A DNA stretch of 64,000 bases from Parietaria judaica (lineage: Eukaryota > Streptophyta > Magnoliopsida > Rosales > Urticaceae): assembly GCA_954871525.1 (NCBI GenBank), contig OX940860.1:25762001-25826000 (forward strand), given 5' to 3'. The translations under genes were made by a program, and so were the position numbers. The notes beneath the pieces were generated by a model that was not told the origin of the DNA, ran no database searches, and saw only the letters and a program-made list of their open reading frames with translations. How positions within the stretch are numbered: position 1 is the stretch's first letter; each line of letters begins with the position of its first letter. Below, piece by piece: positions 1-10,692 of this stretch.

Positions 1-430
1 GTACTTGTTTATAATTTATATATTTTTTAATGAATTTAAGAGTATACGCCTCGATAAAAATAAAATTGAAAAAGTTGTTATATTCACTTTTTAAATTTAT
101 TATATTTGCCGCAAATATCTTTATTGTGAGCTAGTCTATAAAAATTTGAATAATATGATTAAAAGTTAAGGGAAAATGAGTCATATGATAATATTTGTGA
201 TTATATATGGAGTACGATTGTGAATTCTTTAATTTTCTATATTTGTATGCCATTAATTAAAGCGTGTAAGCTCTAAATTATCTGCAAAATTTTAACACAC
301 ACGCTCATATATATATATATATAATCAAATACTTGTTTATCCATTTAAACATCAGTTTTATTTTAGCCATCTATAAGTACTTATTTTTCAGCACCGTGTT
401 ACGAATTTTCACGTCTAATTTCATGCAAAC

Positions 431-465
<35 letters not shown>

Positions 466-570
466 TCCTCTTATTGGAAATGTTTCTTTTTGTTACATAT
501 AGTTATGATGTGAATTAAATAATACTAAAAACACTAATTCAAATATTGAAGAGCTTATTATAATGATCAG
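1..570. other. AT-rich stretch, no gene seen
   Basis: Strongly AT-rich, with short (AT)n runs near 306-322 and 438-463. No reading frame resembles the missing first exon of the phytocyanin gene that follows (a signal peptide and a Gly-Gly..Gly-Trp type start would be expected). It is probably intron sequence of that gene, ending in an acceptor at 569-570. Confidence 0.5.
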
Positions 571-1103
571 TATACAATATTGTCGCAGTTTTCAACACAA
601 ACACGAACCACTCCGTTGTCCAGACCTACAACGCCACCACCTTCAAGCTCTGCAACTCCGGTGACGCCTCCGATGATGACACCACCGAGTGGTCCGCCGG
701 GGACCCTTCCAACACGGCTACGCGCCCCGTCACCGTCCCTGTGCCGCTCCTCAAGGAGGGCAAGACCTTCTTCTTTTCCGGCGACTACGACGGTGACCAG
801 TGCATGAGTGGCCAGCGTTTCTCCATCACTGTCACGCACGGCCAGGGCCTCCCTGCCAGCCTCCGCGACCCCTCTGACAATGCCCCGGGCCCTGGCGTCG
901 GCCCCGAGGCCGGTGGCAATGACTCGGAGTCCGCCCCCGACACCAACATCCCCTCTAATTTTGATCACCCAAAAGCGGTTCCCGCGAGCGAGGACGACGA
1001 GGATGAGCGATCAGATTCTTCCATGGCAGTGGAGATTAACCATCGGCAATGGCCTAGGGTTTTGTTTGCGGTGGTTCTAGGGTTTGTTACTTCCTTGTTC
1101 TGA
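571..1103 (+). CDS. Phytocyanin / early-nodulin-like protein, last exon (5' partial)
   Basis: About 176 residues of a secreted, probably GPI-anchored cupredoxin-like protein of the plasma membrane or apoplast. The frame is open from the acceptor at 569-570 (codon phase in register with GTA at 570) to TGA at 1101-1103. Visible features: FNTNTNHSVV, which keeps one possible copper histidine; the cysteine in KLCNSGD; then FFFSGDYDGDQCMSGQRFSITV, the usual C-terminal cupredoxin signature. In that block the second ligand His before the disulphide Cys is Gln, and no ligand Cys stands at the usual place, so copper binding is unlikely, as in early-nodulin-like members. An acidic Pro/Asp/Glu-rich spacer and a hydrophobic C-terminus (LFAVVLGFVTSLF) fit a GPI-attachment signal. 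The first exon is missing, so the gene may be incomplete or a pseudogene. It is GC-rich compared with its flanks. Confidence 0.75.
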
Positions 1104-1352
1104 TTGTTTCATTTCATTTATTGATTTTCCCCCCTTTCTTTTATATATTTAGATGAGTGTTTACAGTTGCATATTGCCTTTCTTTTTGTTCATATTATTG
1201 GTTCTACTTCTACACATATAGAGTGAGAATAATAATGAAATTCCAATGTGTAATGTATTTACTATTATTTATTTATTTATGGTCTTGTGACCATACTATA
1301 TGTCATGAGATCTATAGAGAATTTTAGTGATCTTAAATATTTTTTTATTGAG
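1104..1352. other. 3' flank of the phytocyanin exon
   Basis: T-rich sequence directly after the stop codon, probably 3' UTR then intergenic. No gene is seen. Confidence 0.4.
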
Positions 1353-1781
1353 AAATGGCTCTTAATAGTCAAATTGAAACGTTTGATTAGCCAAATAGCC
1401 AACTTTTCATTTTTCTTTGCAAAATAGCCAAATTGATGAGGTGACTATTTAATAACATATTTTATACCTATAATACCCTTTTAACATATTAACGTGTATT
1501 AACAAAATTAATTTTTCTTAAAAATAAGAACATTTACTTGTGTTTACAGAAAATCTATATCAACGTGTATTAACTGAGTTAATTTGTTTAAAAATAAATT
1601 TGTTTATTTTTAAACAAATTAACTCAAGTAATACACGTTAATATAGTTAATAATACAAGAATAATACGGTCTTTCATGATTTATTAATGTGGTTGATTGA
1701 CTATTTGGCAATATTAATCAAAATGTTGACTATTTTGCAAAATAGTTTTTCTAATTTGACTATATGGCTATAGAGCCATTT
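1353..1781. mobile_element. MITE with terminal inverted repeats
   Basis: The left end AAATGGCTCT...TAGTCAAATT and the right end AATTTGACTA...AGAGCCATTT are inverted repeats. An internal palindrome around TTAACGTGTATTA (near 1490-1640) adds fold-back structure. No coding capacity. The flanks carry an imperfect T-rich direct repeat of about 9 bases, so the superfamily (Mutator-like or hAT-like) is unclear. Confidence 0.65.
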
Positions 1782-2299
1782 TTTATTTTGGTGAGTGGTA
1801 ATACTCTACGTCTTCGGAATAACTTATAGCAATGACTTTAAAATATTGTTATAATAGGGTTTAGGCGTGAATAAGAAAAAGAAAAGAAAAAAAAGTGGAA
1901 ATTTTAAAATTTATTTTGTCCAAAAGCTATATCGCAACAATTCATTGTTCGTTGCGATTGGTGGACACGTGTCTTCGTGCTCAAAAAGTAGCAGGCAAGC
2001 GTTCCCACTAAAATTTTGGACCCTATAGCGATGCATTATCGTTGTTATCATGTAAATTTTGATGCGAAGCGTCCGCGCCATGGAGCGAGCATGATGCGGG
2101 GTTGAGGTGATAATTTGAATATACATGTCGTATTAACTTTGAAACTATGGTGTTATTCACGTTTTCTGTTCGGGTTTAGGATTAAGTATTGTTTTTCCTT
2201 TCGGTGGCGGAACTAGGATTTACGAATAGGGGCAAAATAAATTCAATTACATACAAACATAGATTTACGATTTTTGAAATATTATATTTTACATCTATT
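1782..2299. other. Intergenic, no gene seen
   Basis: AT-rich. From about 2206 it holds the start of an older repeat-like sequence (GGTGGCGGAACTAGGATT), which is interrupted by the MITE that follows. Confidence 0.35.
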
Positions 2300-2307
2300 G
2301 TTATGTT

Positions 2308-2454
2308 CATAGGCGGAAGAACCACTCTTGTGAGTGGTGTGGTTCCAGCCACCCCAAATTTTTTTAATTGATCATTTTTAGCACTAATTTTTTTTAAATT
2401 ACACTAACAATTTAAATCAGTCACCCCGAAGTCCAAATCTTAGTTCCGCTTATG
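2308..2454. mobile_element. 147-bp hAT-like MITE with perfect 8-bp TSD
   Basis: The ends CATAGGCGGAA and TTCCGCTTATG are inverted repeats matching at 10 of 11 positions. The element is flanked on both sides by the identical octamer GTTATGTT (2300-2307 and 2455-2462), the duplication size typical of hAT elements. There is no coding capacity. Confidence 0.8.
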
Positions 2455-2462
2455 GTTATGTT

Positions 2463-3619
2463 AGCTTTCTAGCATTATATATGTACATATACAAATAATA
2501 TTTTTGTCATTTTTATTTGCTTTTACATCATTTGATGTCTAAAAATTTACAAATCGAAAATCGTTGTAAGTTTATTTTTAAGGTTTTATCTAGGAGTTTA
2601 TAAAAAAAATATACATATATTTAATAATACTTATCACTATTTATTATAGGCATTATATTAAATATCCTTTATAATTAATGTACAAAAAAATATTAAAACA
2701 TTAATGATCTTTAATATTTAAAATTACATGAATCATAATATATTAAGCAATCTTAATGGACCTTTGTGTAATTTATTCAAAATAAAGGATAATATTGTAA
2801 ATTAAAATCTATTAGTGAAATTGAAAACTGAGAAGTAAATTTTCTTCTTTTGTCTTTTGTAATAGTTAAAAACATTAAGGGTAAAATAGTAATCTAATTA
2901 TTATACTCCTTCTTCCTTCGTCTTCCTCAATGGAGAGAACGAAGTTGGGTCTTCTCGATTAAGAGGTTGGCATCATTGAGCTCAACATTTTTTTTTTCAA
3001 ATAATTAAACTTATTTTTAGTAGAAGTTACTAATGACATACTTTTGTTGCATATATACCTTTACAACATTAAATCTCACACTTTTGCCATGTTGGAGGTG
3101 CTACATGCTACATAACTACTTATACTAACATGTCATATGCAACAGGCGAGTGACATCCTCACCACCATCCACCCGATCGCTCTAGACCGCCCACATCAGC
3201 TCTCATTGCCGGATACGTGAGAATACAGGCCGTAAAACATGATTAGGAATAGGATATAGAAGCCCACATATTACACGTGAGCATATTTTCAACAAAAATA
3301 ACTTATTTGTAAAACATTAATGAATTAGATGACTACCGTCCCCAACTTTCCAAGCTATCAAATATCACCACTCTAAATCGAAGTTCGAATTCTTTGAATT
3401 TTAAGCACAAGGTCAAAAAGCCTGATCATATCATTGGGCTTAGCTCGGCCCATCAGCCCAATTGATTAATTAAATGTTAAGTAATTAGCGTCAACATCGC
3501 CCATACTCTTAAATCTTAATAAGCTTAAAAAACCTGCCTCTCCAACTTAAACAATAACAGCTAAGCCCTCCTATATATGATTTTTTTAGCATATTTTTAA
3601 TTTTTTCGGTAGTGTCACC
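2463..3619. other. Intergenic, no gene seen
   Basis: AT-rich sequence with scattered T and A runs. I see no supportable gene, RNA or clear repeat boundary. Confidence 0.4.
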
Positions 3620-4202
3620 TACGGGTGAGCATGGGTTGGGTTGGGGCGCCCCGATGCTTTTTATGGACCCGACCCGATCACTTCGGGTTCCCAAAAAAAT
3701 GCCCGATCCGACCCAAAATTTTTTAATGCCCGAACCAAACCGACCCGATAAAAAATCGGGTTGGGTTGGTTTGGGTCGCCATGGCCCGATTAATTAAAAT
3801 TTAATCTTATATAACAAAAAATAATATGAAAAAAATGCATCAATGTAACTCAAAATTCAAGTAAAAATACCCCAAACAAATTTAATCAAACAAACATAAA
3901 ATAAATAATGTAAAACATGAAAATGAGAGATTGAAGGGTCTTTGAATGTAAATAAAATTGAGGATGAGAAATTTTAAAAGACTGTAGATTGCACTACTTG
4001 AATAAAAAATCAATATGAAATATATATTAATTATATTGGTCGGGTCGGAGACCCCGACCCGACCCAAGGTTTTGGACCCGACCCGACCCGAATAGTAGTC
4101 GGGTCCGGCCCGATCCGACCCAATTTGAGCGGGTTTGATTGGGGTCGGGTCTATTACGGATTGGGTTGGGCCATCGGGTTGGGTCTAAAATGCTCACCCC
4201 TA
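3620..4202. mobile_element. hAT-like non-autonomous element rich in GGGT/ACCC motifs
   Basis: The left end TACGGGTGAGCAT and the right end ATGCTCACCCCTA are inverted repeats. The 150 bases inside each end are crowded with GGGTTGGGT, GACCCGACCC and related motifs in both orientations, while the middle is plain AT-rich DNA. Flanking octamers AGTGTCAC and ACCGTCAC match at 6 of 8 positions, a possible decayed hAT duplication. There is no transposase frame. Confidence 0.7.
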
Positions 4203-5789
4203 ACCGTCACGTTAATTATAAGGCTAATTACCCTAAATATTAAGAGCCTGAATGAAAATTTTAGGATCAACATGGTAAATGAAAAACTAGTATTTTCTAA
4301 AGTATGTGGGCACATAAAGTCAATCATTAAAAAAAGTGGTACCTAAAATCCAATAAAAAAATTCAGATTATAAATATGTACATAAAAATTATCCTATTTT
4401 AGTTTCACTCGATAAATTTCAGATGATTTTGAAGAAATATTAAAGATTATTATATCTTGTTTTTATGATAATGCGGTTAGAAACTAATATAAAATTAAAA
4501 AGTCTGTAATTGGATAAACGGTAATGCACCTTTGCGGTTTTCAAAATTAGAAAAAATATTAAAATAGAACATTTTTACAAAAATAAATTATGCGGAGAAT
4601 TCATTGACATTTGTAAAAATACTACTAATGCGTTTCCAATAAATAAGATTATAAAATTGTTTCAAAAAATTATTTTTTTCATATTTAATTACATACATAT
4701 TAATATATATTAGGGCCTTAAAATTTGAAACTCAAGGCGTCGGCCTTGCTCGTCTATAGTCAAGGTTGACTCTGACTACATGTACATAAATAAAATAACG
4801 ATCTTTTGCGTAGGAGAAGAATCAATTAATAATTTATTTAAAAGATTATATTCATGAGAGTATTTACAAAAACCCAAAATACAAAATTTAGATCTTAATA
4901 TAAATAAAGAGTAGTCAGTTTATTTGTTTGTTTTATTAGGATAAAGAGCAGCGAGCTCTTATAATATCTATATTGAAGCATGATGACAAAGTTTTCTTAA
5001 AACAATTCTATTATATAAACATATTCAAATGCTAATTTTTTAGAATTTAAAATTAAAAAAATTCATACCATTTATGTACCTAATGTTATAAATTACTTAG
5101 TCTATTATAAAGGATTTGTGGTTTCTTATTTTTTCAAATTTTGAGTTATTTTTCATAAAAAAAAAATTATTCGTAGAGTAATGGGTTGATGATCTATTAT
5201 AATAACTCCTTTTAAACTGCTGCTTATTAATCAGAGACTCTCCATTTCTTCAGTCAGTTTGGTTATGGTATATCATTATTAGGCAGAGTGACAAACTATT
5301 TAAATCATACGTTTTCGGTATTTAAAAGTCCCTTGAAATGGCCTCAACTCTTGATTTATATTCGTCTTCCAATTTTCTCCCTCGAATTCCAGTGTCATCT
5401 CTACATCCTGAATCTCCGATGGATCCCACATCGGCGACGGTGACACAAACGGGTGCTTGTCTTCATCGGCGAGCCGACATCTCTACTACAGTTCCTGCTT
5501 TGTGGTTTGATTATTTGGCATCATCTTTTGTTTTGAGATGTTTATACTGGAATATTGCAGGTAACTAGATTGGTCACTGTGTAATGATGTGATGCTTATT
5601 TAGGGTTTTCATGTGATGCAGATTATTAGGTTCTCATTTCTCAAGCTGCAGCTTCTCTTCTTCTTTTTCGAGTTGATTACTGTTTCTTCTTCTTCGGGGA
5701 TTCTGTTGCCGCTGAGGTAAGGAATTACCATATCGTCACATTGCTTTATGCGATTCTTTATGAGTTTTTTAAAACGAAGAAATAGCTCA

Positions 5790-5816
<27 letters not shown>
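4203..5816. other. Intergenic with one doubtful small ORF
   Basis: Mostly AT-rich. At 5338-5568 a 76-codon plus-strand frame begins MASTLDLYSSSNFLPRIP and is Ser/Pro-rich. A TATA-like CTATTTAAAT lies about 40 bases upstream, and a donor-like CAG|GTAACT lies near its end. It could be a first exon, but no downstream exon was recognised, so I do not call a gene. An (AT)n run precedes the next element. Confidence 0.3.
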
Positions 5817-5820
<4 letters not shown>

Positions 5821-7340
5821 TTAAAGCAATCTTTGACTTTCATTTCTTCAAATGATTTTCTAGAACCGAGTCGTTTCGACGTACGGTTTGTGATTTATAG
5901 AATTTCTAAGTTTATGATAAACTATGAAATTAAATCACATGTCACGAATTTAAATGATGGTGTGACACCATGACATTTGAATGTATGATATTGAGATCAG
6001 AGGATATTAATATAATTTAATTATTCGAAATTGATTATTAATATATTATTAATAATTAAATCAATAATTAATAGATTTATATTAATATGTAAATAATATA
6101 TATTTATATATATTAAGTGTAGAAATCGAATTATGCCTTGGAATGTGGAACTATATACATTTGACTTTGATCTTTTCGTAATTGCGGCAAAAGTACCAAA
6201 TGTTTTGGTATTTGACAAAAACCCTAAAATCAATTTAATCCATTGGATCGGTTATGATTTTATATCAACCGTTGGATTAGGATATTGATATATTCGAAAT
6301 TAATAATTTGGTGACCAAGTTTCAGTTTTTGAATTTTAACAATTAATTATATCCGTTAGATCGGTTTAAGATTTAATCTTTACCGTCGGATTGGAAATTA
6401 ATTAATTATATGTATTATATATTATTTTCGAATTATAAATATGGATAAAATCAAATTTTATTTTTATTAAATCTTTTAATATTTTATTTTATCCTAAACT
6501 AATTTCAATCCATTATATCGGTTTAAAGATTTATCACAACCGTTGGATCTAGATAATTAGAATTCGAATTTTAATATATATATATATATATATTCGAATT
6601 TTATAAGATAAGTTGATTTTATCAAAATCTTTCTTATTTAATTAAATCCCTAATTAATTATATCCATTGGATTTAGATAAGATTTAATCTAGACCATTGG
6701 ATTGAAATAATTAATTATATTTAATATATAGAATTCGAATTTAGGGAGTGAATTTCTCTAATTCGGTTACAGTTTGAGCCTATAAATAGGAGGCTCATTC
6801 TACACATTTTTCACACCTTTCCCCAGAAAAAAATTCGAACTTTCCCTATCCCTGAGGGTCTGCGAATTTTCTCTCTGATCTCTCTTTCTGGTTCGGCTTA
6901 AAAGACTTAGTTCTTCGGAAGCTTAAAAAGAACCATCAGTTTAAATTTTGCGACGAAATTCTGCCGGCGAAGCCCACGGTTCGGTACGAAGAATCCAGGA
7001 GAATATCCTGGAAGATCACGGGAGTTTCCCTCTGCACCGGTGGAGCCCTGCCCGATTCAGAACGCGCAGCCAGAAGTCGTCAATAGAGGTACGGCTTTAT
7101 GCACTGGGTTAATAAATGCAACCATTTACTGCTTTCTATTTATTTCCTATAATGACTAGATTATTAATAATGATTTATGAATATTATATTGCATAATATT
7201 TATCGGGTCTTGTAATATGGTTATTATCCGATGTTCGGACCGTTGATCGGATAACATATTTTCGCTTAATTTTTTTTAAAATGTTACCCGGACGGTCCGA
7301 CGGCACAAATTGTGATAATTTACGGGGTTTATTCCCTACA
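5817..7340 (+). mobile_element. Solo LTR, Copia-like, 1524 bp
   Basis: The segment starts TGTTTTAAAG and ends CCCTACA, and is flanked by ATATA on each side (5812-5816 and 7341-7345). Because the left flank is an (AT)n tract, that 5-bp duplication is supportive but not decisive. Inside there is a promoter-like TATAAATAGG at 6781-6790 followed by a CT-rich leader, as in LTR U3/R regions, and four diverged copies of a motif around ATCCATTGGATCGG and CCGTTGGAT between about 6230 and 6710. No primer-binding site or internal domain follows, as expected after LTR-LTR recombination. A related fragment lies at 10471-10692. Confidence 0.7.
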
Positions 7341-7541
7341 ATATAAACGATAGAAGACACCTGAAGTAATACTTTTAACCCCGAAGAGAAGAATGACATG
7401 TCTTCAACATTAATCTTTGAAATAATTACGGGTAAAACTCACAGATTGTTAGTGTCATCATTTAACATCATACATAGTAAAAAATAGTTGAAGTACACAA
7501 AAGCGTCCTAAGGCAAGTGCAAAGACTGTTTTCCCGTGAAG

Positions 7542-7881
7542 TAGTCCCCAAAATGCCTTACCCGGGTTAATACCCGGATGGCAATTGTTTTTTTTTTTTT
7601 TTAAAAACCCGGATCCGGATATATACGGTTCCGGAAAAACACGGATCCGGATATATCCAGATCCGAATATTAATAAAATATCCGGGTATTTTAAAAAAAA
7701 ATTTGATCTGGGCCGTTGGATCATCAAGATCAACGGCCCCTAAAATAGATCGTTGGCGCGCGCCTAACCCGGATCCGGATCAGTCCGGGATTTTTTTTTT
7801 CCCGGACCCGGACTGATCCATATCCGGGTTTTAAAAAAAAATATAATCTGGATGGGATTTTGTATCGGATTTTGGGGACTA
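7542..7881. mobile_element. 340-bp hAT-like MITE with perfect TSD
   Basis: The inverted termini TAGTCCCCAAAAT and ATTTTGGGGACTA are perfect over 13 bases. The octamer CCGTGAAG flanks both ends (7534-7541 and 7882-7889). The interior carries repeated CCGGATCCGGAT-type motifs in both orientations plus AT runs. There is no coding capacity. The clean ends suggest a recent insertion. Confidence 0.9.
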
Positions 7882-7889
7882 CCGTGAAG

Positions 7890-8093
7890 TATTTCAAAAA
7901 TGACTTTCTTTTAAGTACATTTGTTCAACATATATATATATATATATATTTATTGTAGAGTGTGCCATATAAAACCTCTATAATTATATATATTTTGTCT
8001 ATTGTCAAAAATAGTAGTAACATTATTTAATATTTTTATTAAATTTATAGATTAAAATTCGCACAATCGCGCAACGCGCGGTCCATCCACTAG
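7890..8093 (+). mobile_element. Helitron 3' terminus
   Basis: It ends with a GC hairpin (CGCGC-AAC-GCGCG, 8068-8080), a short spacer and CTAG at 8090-8093, the usual Helitron 3' signature, followed by T. The 5' end is not identified; it lies somewhere after the (AT)n run near 7930-7950. Confidence 0.6.
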
Positions 8094-8214
8094 TATATAT
8101 AAAAGGAAGATCTCATGGCATGCTACAAATTAAGCAATCCTCAATCTCTAATTTTTCATATTTTAGATTTTCTTTTAACATCAATTTACTCCAGGTTGCG
8201 TGGTCCATCCACTA

Positions 8215-8215
<1 letters not shown>
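8094..8215 (+). mobile_element. 122-bp mini-Helitron
   Basis: It begins TATATATAAAAGG, followed by sequence resembling the start of the Helitron at 10693 (shared AATCCTCAAT and CATATTTTAG-like blocks). It ends GTTGCGTGGTCCATCCACTAG, with CTAG at 8212-8215. It abuts the preceding Helitron terminus directly. It is too short to code. Confidence 0.55.
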
Positions 8216-8257
<42 letters not shown>

Positions 8258-9252
8258 AGTAAAATCATGAACATGTGACGTGGTGAAATAGAAGAGAAGA
8301 GATTTGAGATTCTTTTTTTTCTTCAGATTTTAATTTTTTTTTATTGAGAAAATAGTTCGCAAACTGCTTTCATGTATACAAAAGGAAATTAACTCTTTCA
8401 TAATAAGTTGTCATTTAAGTGCCAAGATGTTAATGACAAGTCGAAATTCATTTTCTCTCCAACGATTCTTTTTCTTTCACTTCCATCGAATGCCAAAAGA
8501 CATGTATTTTAACTGTCTAGAATACATTTTCTTATTTCGTTTTCCCCAAATACATGTATTTCGTCTCCTGACTTTGCCGGCTGCGACCCCAAATCTTCGG
8601 CGACAAACGCAGATGAGTTCCCCGTTCAAGGAGAGGAAGGGGAAGGGGGAGTCGGCGCCGGAGCTATGGAGGAGGGAGGACACGGTGGGGCGGGAAACGC
8701 GCTGTCGATGCCGTCGCCGCGCAGCCTGCCATAGCTGTACTAGGAGAAGGAGCAAAGTCTGCGGGTGTTGCTCAAGATCGGCAAGGGTGGCTTCGGCAAG
8801 GGCTCAATTAAGCCCCATTCTTTGTTTATATTTTCCCTCTGTTACCTTTCTCGCGTCGTTTATCGGATTTCTCATATCTCTCCGCCGTGTTTGGCTGTAA
8901 GTCCCTCTCTTTGAGCCTTTTTTATTTTTGTAAATGAGCCAAATGCCCATTTGTGACTCAAGGTTTAGAAAAAAATGTCAACTTCTATTTATGGTAATAA
9001 AAACCACAAACTAATTGAAATATGGACCAATATGCCCTTCTAATTTTCAACGTGTGAAATTAAGGTGTGAATTAATTCGAAAATTACTTTAAACATAAAT
9101 AATTATTCGATTTTTTTTAATAAAATCAAAAATAAAATTTTCCTTAAATGTAGCAATATTAGTAACTGATTACTCTTTATTTTCAATAATTTTGTTATTT
9201 AATTTTTGAATATTTTCCTTAAAAAGAATTAATTTGAAAATATGTTTAAATC
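8216..9252. other. Probable Helitron-type interior with a GC-rich gene-like fragment
   Basis: A 36-base (AT)n run leads into an AAATAAAAGTAAAATC start resembling the neighbouring Helitron 5' ends. At about 8590-8810 there is a GC-rich island unlike its surroundings. One frame contains LLKIGKGGFGKG, which resembles a kinase glycine loop, but stops interrupt it. The island may be a captured host gene piece. The source gene is not identified and the 3' end of the element is uncertain. Confidence 0.35.
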
Positions 9253-9465
9253 TAGTATATATATATATATAAAAGAAATTGTAAATTCAATTGAAAAACT
9301 GTAAATTGTAATTTGGAATCAACAAACTGTACATTATATTTGGAATTGTAAATAAATATACCAAATTGAAATTGTAAATACAATTACAAATCTAGTATAT
9401 ATATATTTATACGAAAATTTAATACGTGAACATTTGTGAAATTCTATTATACCAACTGACATAAC

Positions 9466-9527
<62 letters not shown>

Positions 9528-9812
9528 ATAACCAATGAAGTTAATTTACCAACAAATCTGTAATTTAAATTACGGAAAATATTGACACGATTTTGAAATT
9601 TCATATACATATCCACAAATGCAAATTCGTGTAAAATAACTCCAAAAAAGTGTAAAAACATTTACAAAAAGCGTGTAAATCCATTCACAAAAATATTGCC
9701 CCTCCAAGAGAAATTATCACTTCAAAATATTGTAAAATCATTTAAAAAAATTAAATATATTACTTTAAAACTGTAAATATATTTACAAAAAAACTGTAAA
9801 TAAATTTACAGC
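9253..9812. other. AT-rich repeat sequence with (AT)n
   Basis: It contains a long (AT)n microsatellite at about 9472-9525. Many variants of GTAAATATATTTAC and TTTACAAAAA make local palindromes. No gene is seen. Confidence 0.45.
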
Positions 9813-9941
9813 GATCGAGAGTTTGGAGAGGATGATCACGCCGCGAATCGCAGTCGCCACCTCCTTGCTGCACTTCATTCCGATCCCGACGTGGCTAGCC
9901 GAGTCGCCGACGACGATGGAGGCCTTGAAGCGAGTGAAGGT
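9813..9941 (-). pseudogene. Fragment of ribosomal protein uS5 (RPS2) gene
   Basis: The minus strand encodes [20 protein letters not shown] followed by [20 protein letters not shown], clearly the central part of cytosolic uS5 (RPS2), which has the [23 protein letters not shown] block just before the ribosome-binding core. Only about 43 codons are present; the family has roughly 270-290. On one side it runs into AT-rich TTTACAG sequence, and on the other into a GC-rich Arg/Pro frame of no recognised family (up to 10100). It is a dead, probably transposon-captured or retro-duplicated piece and cannot make a functional ribosomal protein. Confidence 0.75.
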
Positions 9942-10117
9942 AGATCTGCCACGGCGATGGCCTCCGTGGAGGTAGATCTGCCAGCATCGCGGCGACGGCC
10001 TCCGCGGCCACGGTCGCCTCCTCGGCCGTCGCGCCCACAGTCGCCGAAGCCACGCCAGAATTCGCCGCGCTCTCCGCTCGAATCTGGTGATGGTGGTCAA
10101 TCTGACGTGAGAAGTCG

Positions 10118-10170
<53 letters not shown>
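9942..10170. other. GC-rich island ending in (GA)n microsatellite
   Basis: GC-rich DNA next to the uS5 fragment, with two near-direct copies of a GGAGGTAGATCTGCCA-like segment, followed by a (GA)n run at 10121-10169. Open frames on both strands are compositionally biased (Arg/Pro/Ser) and are not called genes. Confidence 0.4.
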
Positions 10171-10172
<2 letters not shown>

Positions 10173-10470
10173 AAGGAGGAGACGAAAAGGAATAGAGAAA
10201 TTAGGGGAAATTTAGGTCAAAGTAGCAAATTAAATGAAAATCTGATAAATAGGGGAAGAATTCAACCATAATTTTAGAAAAATATAATATCGAAATTAAA
10301 ATATTTAATAATTAATTAACAAAAGAAAATACAAAAATATAATTTAAATCAGAGTTAATATGGTCCAAAATATTTTTAAAATGGGTATAAATGAATTGTT
10401 TGAAAGTATGAGCAATTCCCCTAAACCTTATGGGTATAAATGAATTTGGATTTTCTGTCAACATGAAAGT
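10171..10470. other. Intergenic, no gene seen
   Basis: AT-rich sequence between the (GA)n island and the LTR fragment; nothing supportable. Confidence 0.35.
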
Positions 10471-10692
10471 TGTTGGAAATTAAATTCTAAGAAACTTTGC
10501 TTCTAGAACCGAGTCGTTTCGACGTACGGTTTGTGATTTAAAGAATTCCTAAGTTTGTAATCGTTTCGGTAAACTATGAAATTAAATCACGTGTCATGAA
10601 TTTAAACGATGGTGTTGTACCATGATTTTTTATGTGTGATATTAATATAATTTAATTATTTGGATTTAATTATTAATATATTTATTTATAAA
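10471..10692 (+). mobile_element. LTR fragment related to the solo LTR
   Basis: It starts TGTTGGAAATTAAATTC, then shares GAACCGAGTCGTTTCGACGT and the following roughly 170 bases with the solo LTR at 5864-6060 at high similarity. It is cut at 10692, exactly where the Helitron begins. Confidence 0.7.

Noticed and set aside
567..968. 133-codon minus-strand ORF
   Set aside because: Shadow of the GC-rich phytocyanin exon on the other strand.
8427..8900. 157-codon plus-strand ORF
   Set aside because: Low-complexity Arg/Ser/Cys frame crossing the AT-rich to GC-rich boundary. It does not resemble a protein; only the GC-rich island is kept as a possible captured fragment.
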